Notes under the pieces: generated by a model
Seen by the model: the letters and a program-made list of their open reading frames with translations, nothing else
The model's database searches: none
Told to the model about the DNA's origin: nothing
Made by a program: the position numbers and the translations under genes
DNA from: Choanephora cucurbitarum
Lineage: Eukaryota; Mucoromycota; Mucoromycetes; Mucorales; Choanephoraceae
NCBI GenBank assembly: GCA_025331435.1
Contig: JAIWNI010000268.1
Location: 1 to 13,981 of the forward strand
DNA: 13,981 bases
Direction of reading: 5' to 3'
Shown here: one piece after another, positions 1 to 9,050 of the stretch
Numbering within the stretch: position 1 is the stretch's first letter
Layout: each line of letters opens with the position of its first letter

Positions 1-1116
1 TTAAGACAATGAGGCCGGTTCACCATCACCGGTCAAGGAGATATCCATATCAGAAGAAGGAGAGGCAGAGTCAGCACCAGGAGCCGAAGAGGGAGAACCA
101 ACAGCAGAGCTAGCTTGTTCCTTGGTCAACCAACCTTGTCGAACAAAGTCGTACGCTACCAATCGACGGGTTTGCTCGCGAATATAGCCCAGAGCTCGAA
201 CAAGACGGGCTTGCTGTAACTCACGGGCCTTAGCAGTAAGAGCATCGGTATCCAGAGAGGCAAAGGAAGGGTCACGGACATTGGCAACAGAGAAAGGATC
301 AAAGTCGGTCAAGACCGGAAGAGAATACTTGTTCAATACCTTTAGAAGATTTTCCTTATAAGCGGTATGAATCAGTAGAGCAACCACGTTACGGGCTGGA
401 TAGTGCACATCAAGCACACGGCTGTTGTCCAATCCGATCAGGCAAAGCTTCTGACGGAAGACAGAGAGACGAGCACGGTACTTGTTAGGCAAGTAGACAT
501 ACTCAAAGAGAGGTCCGTCTACAGGACTACCAGCAGGAGGGGAAGAGACCACAAAGATACGGGCAGCAGCCTTTCGGTGACGAGAAGTGACCTTGACCTT
601 AGGCTTGGCCTGAGCAGCAGCACCAGAAGGAGAGGAGGAGACCGACTTCTTTGACTTACCATAAGCCTCACCAGGCGTAGGAGCAGGAACAGGAGCAGCA
701 GCAGCAACCGTAGCCCACTTGGACACCGGACCAGAAGGAGAGACCGAAGAAGCAACCAAAGGAGCGGAGGAGGGACCAGTCATGGACTCTAGCTGGGAGA
801 TCTTGGCACGAGCTGCTTCCAGCTCTTTCTTGAGTGCCGCATTCTCGGCAACGAGAGACTCCAGTTGAGAGAGACGCTCTTCATACTTTTCGAACTTGGC
901 CTGGAAAGTAGCAAACCAAGCAGGAGGAGCAGAAGAGAGAGAAGAGGGAGAAGAGACCGAAGAAAGCAAAGGAGCACTACTTACCTCAGGAAGAGAGTCC
1001 ATAGCAGAAAAGGAGGGAGCAACAGAGACACCAAAGTCCAGGACAACATTTTTGTCAAAGTCGAGATGAGTCGATGTCGACGACTTGCTGACGTCATCAA
1101 CTCGAGATCTTGGCAT
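1..1116 (-). CDS. Putative LINE ORF1 (gag-like) protein, Ser/Pro-rich with coiled coil
   Basis: Reads from ATG at 1116 to TAA at 3-1, 371 residues. The same frame is open without any ATG back to about 1464, so the real N-terminus may lie further upstream, possibly behind an intron: an acceptor-like TTATTAACCCACAG ends at 1414. Order from this ATG: a Ser/Pro-rich disordered stretch (to about residue 65); a short coiled coil (about 66-112) with heptads such as ERLSQLESLVAENAALKKEL; a second low-complexity linker beginning with SKWATVAAAA; a basic stretch; then a compact domain (about 195-340) containing FEYVYLP, GLDNSRVLDVHYPARN and VALLIHTAYKENL. The tail is again Ser/Pro-rich. From memory this compact domain resembles ORF1 proteins of LINEs in mucoralean fungi; no zinc knuckle is present. 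An ORF2 would lie beyond position 1 and is not visible. Alternative: an unrelated host protein. Coding status is strong because a long stop-free frame sits in AT-rich DNA; the family call is moderate. Confidence 0.6.
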   Translation of the reverse strand: MPRSRVDDVSKSSTSTHLDFDKNVVLDFGVSVAPSFSAMDSLPEVSSAPLLSSVSSPSSLSSAPPAWFATFQAKFEKYEERLSQLESLVAENAALKKELEAARAKISQLESMTGPSSAPLVASSVSPSGPVSKWATVAAAAPVPAPTPGEAYGKSKKSVSSSPSGAAAQAKPKVKVTSRHRKAAARIFVVSSPPAGSPVDGPLFEYVYLPNKYRARLSVFRQKLCLIGLDNSRVLDVHYPARNVVALLIHTAYKENLLKVLNKYSLPVLTDFDPFSVANVRDPSFASLDTDALTAKARELQQARLVRALGYIREQTRRLVAYDFVRQGWLTKEQASSAVGSPSSAPGADSASPSSDMDISLTGDGEPASLS

Positions 1117-1483
1117 GGTACGTAATATATCTGCAGGGATCAAGGGTGGCGAAAGTGAACTATGCAAGCGCTTACCGGAGAGAGATGAAACTTTAACAGT
1201 AGGTTTAGACACAACAGAAGAGCGTTCTGGCAAAGTTTGAGTTGGATCTGATGATAGGTTCGCGGTAGATGAAGGTTCAATGTCGAGATCTTTTGTTTGA
1301 GATGTCGAAATGGAGGGGATGTCGTTGTTAGTTGTGCTAGAGTTATCGGATTGAGACACTTTTGGTACCAAAATTTGCGGAATTGAAGGGTGAATACTTT
1401 GAAACAATAAAAACTGTGGGTTAATAATAAGGAAGAGGAGAATTTCACTACAACCAAATGGATGTCAGTTCCACCCCGAAAAC

Positions 1484-1606
1484 TGGTACAAACATGGTAC
1501 AAACCCGATGTATGTACCATGTTTGTACCATGTGGAACCACGACAGTGTCAGTGCCAAATGGAACATACATGGTACATACATCGGGTTTGTACCATGTAT
1601 GTTCCA
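1484..1606. repeat. Imperfect foldback (hairpin) repeat of GTACCATG-type units
   Basis: The arms 1484-1532 and 1558-1606 are inverted copies with about 44 of 49 positions complementary around a 25-base loop; the core arms 1501-1521 and 1569-1589 match perfectly over 21 bases. Each arm is itself built of short repeats of GTACCATG/CATGGTAC, so smaller local hairpins are also possible. A diverged trace (ATAATGGTACC, TTTGTTCC) continues to about 1640. Target-site duplications were not recognised. It sits just 5' of the left minus-strand ORF, so it could be a MITE-like insertion, a hairpin in a leader, or a cluster of regulatory palindromes. Confidence 0.85.
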
Positions 1607-2024
1607 GTCTTATAATGGTACCGACGTTAGGTTTGTTCCATTTTGTTTGTAACGAGATTGGATGGCTTCCCCTTAATATTTTAAATACGCCTTCTTGCAA
1701 TTGGACCTTAGATTCATTTATACCTCTCCATATCCTTTTATTATTGGGTTGATATTCACTTTCCACTTCAATATACTTCTTTATCATTGGACTGCTTATT
1801 CATGTTTAAAGGCTTATAATTGTGGCTTTTATTTATAAAAATGCTTTCGCTTAAAATGGCTTATTATTAGCTAAAATGGCAGGGGAAATTGTCCTGGAAT
1901 ACTGGCTGAAATACAGGGTATATCGAAAAAAACGACCTTTTCACAGGGCCTTCCAGGCTTGTTGGTAGTTAAAACCGTAGAAAAAGGGAAATGGTTCCAC
2001 TTGAACATTTGAGAAAAAAGGCTT
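1607..2024. other. AT-rich intergenic stretch, no gene seen
   Basis: Both strands are full of stops and no splice-joined frame was found. The only small pattern is a near-duplicate of TTAAAATGGC / CTAAAATGGC around 1850-1880. The right part would be the 3' flank of the candidate minus-strand mini-gene ending at 2025. Confidence 0.5.
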
Positions 2025-2579
2025 TCAAAGGGACGGCAGGGAACAGGAAAACTTAGCAGGACCAGAAGATTGAACTACAAAAAGAAAAGAAGCTTATTAG
2101 TTATGGCTCAAAGAAAAGTTTTGCAAGTACTTACAGCTAAACAAATAACCGAGACTGTCATAACCAGTGTATACATACAGAAGGCACATCTGCTATCTAA
2201 CGATGTAATGGTTAACAAAATTATGGAATTAGATTAGGTTACAAAACTTACCAGAACAACACCTTTATTGATGTCAAGAGGCATCAAAAACTATTTTTGT
2301 CGTCTTAAAAGAGGAAATTAGATATAGTTTTAAGCAATTGCCTGGTAAACTTACCGTGGTAAACGACAGTAGCACAAGAGTGAGAACAATGAGAAGGCAA
2401 GTAGTTCAAACCTAAAAAAAAATACGAGTCAATATGCAATCTTTAAATAAAGTGTACTGTAATTACCTCAGTTGTCTTGGTTATAATCATCAATCACAGT
2501 AAGCTACTACACAGGAATACACTGTGGCCATTAGTAACCGGCTTCCCAAAATATTTTTTGACTTACCATAGCTGTACAT
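2025..2579 (-). other. Candidate tiny multi-exon gene (about 62 residues), unconfirmed
   Basis: On the minus strand a pyrimidine-rich tract (about 2585-2612) leads to ATG at 2579, followed 13 bases later by GTAAGT. Further strong donors occur at 2354, 2251 and 2134 (all GTAAGT), with acceptors at 2412 (a run of T then AG), 2193 (GATAG) and 2075 (TTTTTGTAG, preceded by a branch-like ATAACTAATAAG). Joining 2579-2567, 2411-2355, 2262-2252, 2192-2135 and 2074-2025 gives one frame from ATG to TGA, 62 residues, Tyr/Ser/Cys-rich and unlike any family I know. The model needs an 11-base exon; the better acceptor at 2291 gives a 39-base exon but breaks the frame. The splice signals are more convincing than the protein, so a spliced non-coding RNA or a decayed gene is equally possible. 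It would be divergent from the gene at 2831. Confidence 0.25.
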
Positions 2580-2830
2580 GTTTTAAAAAGAAACAAAAGA
2601 AAAGAAAGGGAAAAAATATTCATAAAAAAAATTTTCTTCCGTTTTATTAAAATAAATGAAGTAGCTGGTATAAAATGCTGCATCCCTTATTAGGCAACAG
2701 AAGTTTTTTTAATTTGTCGCCTTGAAAAATCTTTCGAAAAAGAAGTCCTGGATAAGATAAATAGAAAGGGAAAACAAAATATACTTGGATGATCTTTATT
2801 CTCCGTAATTAACCTTATTTTCGATACAAA
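2580..2830. promoter_or_regulatory. Probable 5' region of the 299-residue gene (possibly shared, divergent)
   Basis: This 251-base AT-rich gap precedes the ATG at 2831 and, on the other strand, the candidate ATG at 2579. It contains a purine-rich (plus strand) tract at about 2585-2612 and A/T runs, but no TATA box or factor site I can name. The role is inferred from position only. Confidence 0.3.
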
Positions 2831-3900
2831 ATGGCCAATAGTATTCCTACTGTTCAAACCTCTGCTCCCAGTTCTACTCGCAACTCCAGAGAAGTAGTAA
2901 TACTTAGTAAGAAAGTGGATGTACTTACCACTATGGTTCAAGACTTGCAAGCTAAGCAGGCTTCCCAAGCAGCTGCTGCAACAACTACCAGCTTCTCTTC
3001 CCCTGGACGCTCGAATTGGCAACAACGAGCTTATGGTTGTAAGTTGTAGCATCCAATATACTCACTCTATAATATCATGATCCTAACACACATAACAGGA
3101 ATGCGTTGCTGAGGCTATCGCCAGGCCTTAAAAGAGAGGGTATGGTCTTCAATTTCGACTATGCACCCAAGGATAAACATCCTAACCCTGCTAACAAGGA
3201 CAATGCTTGCAATGCAACTGTGTTTGAAGAGGCTATGGTAGAGGCAAGCAAGCTTCTGAACAAAAAGATGGAAAATCCTGAAGACGCTGAACTGGATAAA
3301 GAGATGAAGCGTCAGCTGAATCAAAGAACTCGTAACCAGTTCAAGTCGATGAAGAGAAACCATGACTTTGATGCCTTGCCTGCTTCTACCAAAAAAGAGA
3401 AGAGAGCCTCTGCAGCTACCAACCAACGCCGTATAAGAGTAAGTACACACATTACATCCAATAACATTTGAAGCTTACTTCTGCTTGTCATTTATATAGA
3501 AAACTATAATCAGGTGCAATGCCTATAAAGCTTGTCCTGAGCTGCTCTGTGTTGGTTACGGCACCCATGAAGAATGTTTGTCTGTGTTGGCAAAGGAATA
3601 TATGTCCGATGATGAAGATGTACCACCTGCCTCTGTTGGAATCACCAACCCTAAGGTGTACAAGGCTTACAAGGTTCACGTCCCAAGCTGGCGTTCTGAA
3701 AAGGTAGTTAGAATATACGTGTGTTGTTATTTTACATTTATTGATTACTTGCCTAGTTGAGTATGTTTTTTTGGAGTCTCGATGAATCTCATTCACGCAG
3801 AACAAAAGCTGAAAAGCACGAAAGAGTTTTTGAGACTTGTGAAGCCACACTTACAGAAGACGATCGTAAAGCTCTTCCTTCATGGGCTTTGCGCTCCTAA
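2831..3900 (+). CDS. Four-exon gene for a 299-residue protein of unknown function
   Basis: Exons 2831-3042, 3099-3438, 3500-3703 and 3757-3900 join into one frame from ATG (context AAAATGG) to TAA. Introns are 56, 61 and 53 bases; the first has a good branch site CCTAAC near its 3' end, and introns 2 and 3 begin GTAAGT and GTAGTT and end in TAG. Intron 1 keeps the frame only with donor GTTGTA at 3043; the better-looking GTAAGT at 3039 would lead to a stop. The protein starts with a Ser/Thr-rich segment and a short coiled-coil-like stretch (about 20-45). A charged helical region rich in Lys/Glu/Asn follows (about 90-180). Next comes a Cys-containing module (IRCNAYKACPELLCVGYG) with an acidic patch (YMSDDEDVPP), then VHVPSWRSEK, and a C-terminus ending in PSWALRS. 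I do not recognise a named domain. A poly(A) signal lies 16 bases past the stop. It converges on the transposase gene, so it may be a transposon passenger or a host gene. Coding status is secure; function is unknown. Confidence 0.82.
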
Positions 3901-4174
3901 TATTTTGTTTCTTTTAATAAAGCATTTCTCTCCTAAAAAAAAGCTGTTAGTTGTATTCATTATGATTGAGCAAATACACTTGACTGTAGAAAGAGAAAGG
4001 TTTTTATCAAGTTGAGATCGTCGCAAATAAGAACGGTGTAAGCGTTGAAAAGATGAAAAAAGAAAAATAAACTAAGAAAAAGGGAAACGAGTATTTAAAA
4101 AAAAACTATTTATTATAGAAAAAAAAATAAAGTCTAATGAAAAAAAGGAAGAAATAATAAAAAAAGTAAAAAGT
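3901..4174. terminator. Convergent 3' spacer with poly(A) signals for both flanking genes
   Basis: An A-rich gap between the stop of the 299-residue gene and the stop of the transposase. AATAAA at 3916-3921 serves the plus-strand gene. On the minus strand AATAAA (plus-strand TTTATT, 4109-4114) lies about 61 bases past the transposase TAG at 4175. Long A runs at 4070-4165 would be U-rich in the transposase transcript. No gene was found here. Confidence 0.6.
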
Positions 4175-7100
4175 CTAAGGGATGAGTTTTTGTGGCAATT
4201 GAATTGCGATGTTAACGTTGCTGAGGTGATTGATTACCATAGCAGCAGGAGCAAAAAGCTTGGCAACAGGTAAAATAGAGTCGGAAGAATCAGCTTCAAA
4301 GGTGTTCTGACAGATGTGCATGTAATTGGTTGCTTGATAGTTGTGAAGAGCAACATCTGATTTCTTGTACCATTTTACGTACGCAAAAGTGTGAACACTG
4401 TTGTTATCATCTAAGTGACTATCAAGAGCAACCTCGTGGCGAAAGAAGTACTGTATTTGACAGCATCGAAAAATAGCAGTACCATCGACAACAGAACAAA
4501 CCAGGGCAAAGCATCCTCTTTTTCCAACAGTTTTAGAAGCAGCAGACTTATACTTATTACCCAAAAGGGTCATCTCGTTGAACCTGTGAGCAGTTTGGGA
4601 CACGGGGGTAGAGTTAAGAGCTCCTTGGGCAAGACGTTCGTCTACAAACCTTGCCTTGTACGTGCTTCGGTAGTAATCAATCAGTAGATTGAGAATGTTG
4701 TTGTCAAGAGTAACTCATTTTGACTGAATTGATACTAAGCTACTTGGAGGCAGAGGTTCATTACCAAGAGGAAGAGAGTCTTGTCTAAAAGCACCCAAGA
4801 ACGAATTCATGTTAAAGTTTGAACATGCATTGGAATTCTCCTCTGCATGTGCACTTATTGTGGATGCCCTATGAGATCGGAAAAAGGACTGAACCTCTTG
4901 TTTCATTTCTGACGGAAGAGAAGAGGATAACAGTTTGCGCATAATCTTCCATGTGAACTTGCAGCAGGAACTTGTGGAGATAAGTCTTCTCGATACAGTC
5001 TTTTCTGTTCGTTCTGATATTCTTGACATCTTGGTTATAACGTTCAAAGTTAAAGAGCCAATGGTTGGGAGAAGCAGAATAGTCAATGATAGTTTCCCTA
5101 ATATGCATAGCGTAATGGCAATTTGCAGTGATTAGGGTCTTGTCACCATAAACAGGAACGATACCAGCGAGAAAGGATCTGAGCTTGTCATGGGCTTCAT
5201 CCAGTTCGGCAAGAGAGAGAGAGGGAGAGAGAAGAACACGAGCAGCGGAGACAAAGAGCATCCAATGGCTAAACTTTTGGTTGTCTAGTTTATCCACAAG
5301 CAGGTATGGTGAGAGCACCAAAAGCCAGGTGGCCCATTCATCCGCCTTAAAATTGGAGAAGCCACTTCCAATTGTAAGCTTTCTGGCTATTGAAGAGGTA
5401 GCATGGCTTGGTGGTAACAGCATACCTTCTTCTAACGACTTCTGCATCGATCGGTAATTCGTCGTTGCCGAGTATAGCTTCCACAATGGCACCGTTCACT
5501 TTGAACCTAGACGTCCAATACACAGCCATCTTCTTGGTAATGCCTAGCAGCAGGTTGTGCATTACATCGACACCAACATGCCTGATTGGATCGAAGTAAG
5601 GTAGCTTCAGCAGCACACTCCAACGGGTACCATTCTTTGCTTCCATCTCCTTTCTTCTTGCCTTGATTGCAGCCAATCGCCAAATCTTCTCCTGAGCTCT
5701 ATGCTCTTCGCACGTACGTCTAACCCAAGTGCTGTCTTCAAAGTCGTTGAAATCCCTTGCGTGATTTTTTGTGCCTGGAATTTCACCAAACTCCTTCTTG
5801 CATTTATGACAAGGATGCTTTGAATTGAAGGATGTAAATCCAGCAACCTTTTTTTGAGCCGGAAGGTCCATCATGCATAAAGACAGAGCAGCCTTGACGG
5901 TTTGTGTTCCATTGTTCTTGGTATTTATGGTAACACCATTCATCAGCACAAGGAGTTCGTCTACCAATGGCTTCAGATAATTGTTCATCTCGTATGTGCT
6001 TGGTTCCTTGGGACCATTGATCAGACAAACTAAGATCGTGTTTGATCTCAAGTTACGAATTTCTCGTGGCAAGTTCTGGATAGTCATATAGATAGCGCCA
6101 ACACTATAAGAATCCTTATAACTTTGAAACCAGTCGCAATTGAGGGTGAACAAAAGGTTGTAGTCGGATTCTTCCACAAATGCTTCTGGACTGTTTGGGC
6201 TCGTCTTGAACTCGTTCCAAACTAAACCATCGTAGATATCCACGAGTTTGCCAGTAATGGTAGTTCTTGTCTTCCATTTCTTGATGTCATCGACGAATGT
6301 ATCACGCATAAAAAAGTTGCGCAAAGTACTGATAACCGAATTGCAAAAGAATGATCGGACAGGAGCAAGAGTACCGTACTGGTTGGTCTTAAAAAGATCT
6401 TCCATGCAAGTAGGACTATTGGGAAGTAGACCTTTACCGAAACAAGTCAACTGGTTCTGCATCTTTTCTTTTTGGCTGGCGGTGGTGTACGGATGATTGG
6501 TGTGGCATGATGTACAGTTGGCAAATTCTTGAATGCCATCATGACAATACACAGATGAATGACACCAAGCATCAAAAGTAGCAACACAAGCAGGAAAACG
6601 ATAATCTTCTGTTGCCACAGACAACACCAAGTTAAAGAACTTCATCATTGTTTCGGAAGCGGCATCAGCAAGTTGATTCTTGCGCATAAGAACCAACAGA
6701 GCAAACAACAGAGTAGCAACACGGGTAGTAGGTAAATGAATGTTACCAAGTGGATTCAAGAGAAATTGCATACCTACAATGCCAAGTTTATGAGTTTATA
6801 TGTCTGAATCATTAAGATAAGTATAGATCGTACCATCTTGTTCCATTTCAGTAGCTGTCATGTCAGTTGCATCAATCTCGTTATCAGAGAATTGTTCGAA
6901 AGGAGCAATTTGGACTAACAAAAAAAAGATATAAAGTTAATCCAAATATTCATCGTCTAATGTAAGGTACATACCATCAACAGCTTGTTCATTACTGGGT
7001 TCAGTAGCAGCTGAGGATTGATTCATACTAGCTTGAGCTAAAAAAGAAAAGCGATAGTTAGCAAGAGAACGTATTTCGCAAATGTCATGCAAGTCGACTT

Positions 7101-7240
7101 AAATACGTACTATCTGCTTTAAGCTTTTTGAAGCTTTCAAGTTTTTGGTGGTCATCATATGCACGCTTGGTAAGCATACGAGAGCCATTGAAAGAGGCTT
7201 CACACTTGGAGCATTTACAGAGAAAACGTTGAGCGGGCAT
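4175..7240 (-). pseudogene. Broken Plavaka/Tnp2-type (CACTA-related) DNA transposase
   Basis: ATG at 7240 starts exon 1 (7240-7111). Exons 2 (7037-6975), 3 (6914-6834) and 4 (from 6773) follow; all three introns are phase 1, with GTACGT, GTATGT and GTACGA donors. Exon 1 encodes a zinc-cluster-like CKCSKC followed by H31, typical of the N-terminus of this family. A second Cys cluster (YCHDGIQEFANCTSCH) lies near residue 170. The Tnp2-like core has NCDWFQSYKDSYSVGAIYM (D305), then MMDLPAQKKVAGF (D394) followed by CHKC, then DPIRHVGVDVMHNLLLG (D494), and after the first break FKADEWATW and NFERYN, whose Glu is the expected third acidic residue of the DDE set. Breaks: an apparent one-base gain near 5424, another near 4935, and an in-frame TGA at 4717-4715. 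After that TGA the same frame continues to TAG at 4175. The conceptual product of about 957 residues is normal for the family, so the gene is decayed but not truncated. Terminal inverted repeats were not found. Sequencing error is an alternative cause of the frameshifts. Confidence 0.85.
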
Positions 7241-9050
7241 GTTAACAGAGGTAGTAAGTATATAGGTAGAACTATGAGATGAGAAAGAGAAAAGGATGCG
7301 ATTAGTATGGGATCAATTCAGTCTTTTATAATCATGACCCGTTAACGGTTTTTCCTTGGATTCAAACTGAGTCTTATATTAAAAAGTGAAGATACCTTCC
7401 ACGATAAGAAGGTACCATGAAGAATAGATGCGATTATTCCTTTATTGGATCAAATTGTGGATGTACCCGGATGAATCGCTCATCATCTTTAAAAAAAAGT
7501 ATTTTAAGAAACAAAGACTGATCCTCAATTGGAAAGAGAGACAATAAGTATATTCAAGCTCCTTTATTGTTGTTTATTGTCCTTTGCACAAAGTGTCACA
7601 AAGACTAAAGACATCCGATCATTAAGATAAAGAAGACGGGATTAAAACATATATGGCTAAACAATGGATTTTTTTATTTCTACTTCTTAATGAAAGGTGT
7701 GTATTGTTGCCACTGTTATTATAGATTCTTTCACCACTATAATTATACATTCTTAAGCTTTATAATTCAAGCTAGACGACTAATTGTCAATTATATTCAT
7801 ATTCATCAGCCTGTTTATACTTTGTTTTTTTAGCATAAAGTAAATTGCACGTATTTTTTATAAGCGGAGATGTTGAGATTCAGCCAGAAAAAAAATACAA
7901 GACGGAAATAACCTCTATCTCAAAAAAAAATTTTTTTTACTTCTTTACTAAAATAAACCTTGACCCCCAACTCATTTGTCCCGTGAAAAGCAGATCAAAC
8001 TCAACAGAATACGGTAATCGTAACAGAAGGACTTTCTTAATTAGTTTACTAAACAGATTGACTTTATTCAAGCAGTTCGACTTCAAAAAATAACTGGAGA
8101 GATATCGAAAACGCGTCTACAGGAGTAGTGTTAATCAACTTGGAATTCTACAGCATCACACTTCATCAATACCTTGGACTTGTTTAAGAGGTATCCTCAG
8201 TCAGTAATGCGCTTGGCCTAACACAATGAACAGCTCATTCAGCAGGTAAAAGTCGCCTAGCACTAGTATCTGACACAGTCAATTTGGTTTCTTGGACTGG
8301 AGAAGTGATTCAAAGTGAACATGTCAATGTGCTTAGCCTTAGGTAGTAGTTAGTTGTGTATAAACACTTTGCGGATAAAAGGTAAGTACTTTTTGTGGTT
8401 TGTTTGTCATCTGTGCGGACAAGATGTACACATCGTTGGGGAAAGCGATCAGTGACAAGGAGGTTATTTGTTTTATTACGAATAAAGATGAATAAGCTCT
8501 ATGTTCAACTATAGTTGTTGTGTTTTCTATGTGTATATTGTGTTGTGATCAATTTGTGATTGGCTTTGATGAGTTGGTATATGATAACAGCTTTACTTTA
8601 ATGTTTATTATAAATTGGACCGCATTATAAGGGTGTATTTCGACATCAACACTCAGTTATCTACAAATTGGAATTTACAAAGGCAATAGTTGTTGTATTC
8701 TTGTTGCCTATATTCTGTCTGCAGATTTCTCTTCGGTCACTTCTGTTCAGTAGCTTTCTCCAACTCCTGATGTCTGCATCTCGTAACGATGAATGTTGAG
8801 ATCTCACTCAATTCTAAACCTTTTTTCTTTCTGTTTTTTTGTCAAAACCTACGAACACTTCTCGTCTGATATCTTTTAGTAGTAAACTCTGAAAGACTAT
8901 AGTTTTTTTTCTATCATCATTTCTCTGTCAATTGCTTTCACTGACTAATAAAAAAAATATATGGAATTTCAAACTCCTCGGCCTGAAGCAAAAATCTGAA
9001 GTAGAAAAAATAAAAAATATTTCTGAGAAGTGCTAAAAAATTACTTCACA
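7241..9050. other. Long AT-rich intergenic region, no supported gene; includes 5' flank of transposase and of LINE
   Basis: No convincing coding frame on either strand; the longest open stretch (about 7845-8093) is low-complexity Lys/Phe/Asn sequence around A and T runs. Small features: a 10-base palindrome CCGTTAACGG at 7339-7348, about 90 bases upstream of the transposase ATG; a short inverted pair TACCTTC/GAAGGTA at 7393-7399 and 7408-7414; and an imperfect 21-base direct repeat at 7710-7730 and 7734-7754. The last few hundred bases before 9051 are T-rich and probably form part of the LINE 5' untranslated region, but the 5' boundary of the element could not be placed. Confidence 0.5.
7710..7754. 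repeat. Imperfect 24-base-period direct repeat with CACT core
   Basis: CCACTGTTATTATAGATTC at 7710 is repeated as CCACTATAATTATACATTC at 7734, with 18 of 21 positions identical over the full units. CACTG/CACTA motifs are typical of CACTA-type termini and subterminal repeats, but here they point rightward, away from the transposase, so assigning them to that element is speculative. Confidence 0.5.

Noticed and set aside
1140..1787. A 215-codon minus-strand open frame running through the foldback repeat
   Set aside because: It overlaps the left ORF in another frame, begins in AT-rich spacer, and its protein-like repeats are produced by the inverted GTACCATG units.
2690..3052. A 120-codon minus-strand open frame opposite exon 1 of the 299-residue gene
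   Set aside because: It is antisense to a well-supported exon, has low-complexity composition and no recognisable motif.
2692..7713. Possible terminal inverted repeats GGCAACA (2692) and TGTTGCC (about 7705) enclosing both convergent genes
   Set aside because: Only about seven bases match, with no extension and no clear target-site duplication; this is expected by chance in several kilobases.
7845..8093. An 82-codon plus-strand open frame
   Set aside because: Lys/Phe/Asn-rich sequence spanning long A and T runs, with no ATG in good context and no motif; it looks like chance openness in AT-rich DNA.
9030..9050. GTG at 9030 as the start of LINE ORF1
   Set aside because: A GTG start is unlikely in a eukaryotic mRNA, and ATG at 9051 has a good context (A at -3, G at +4).
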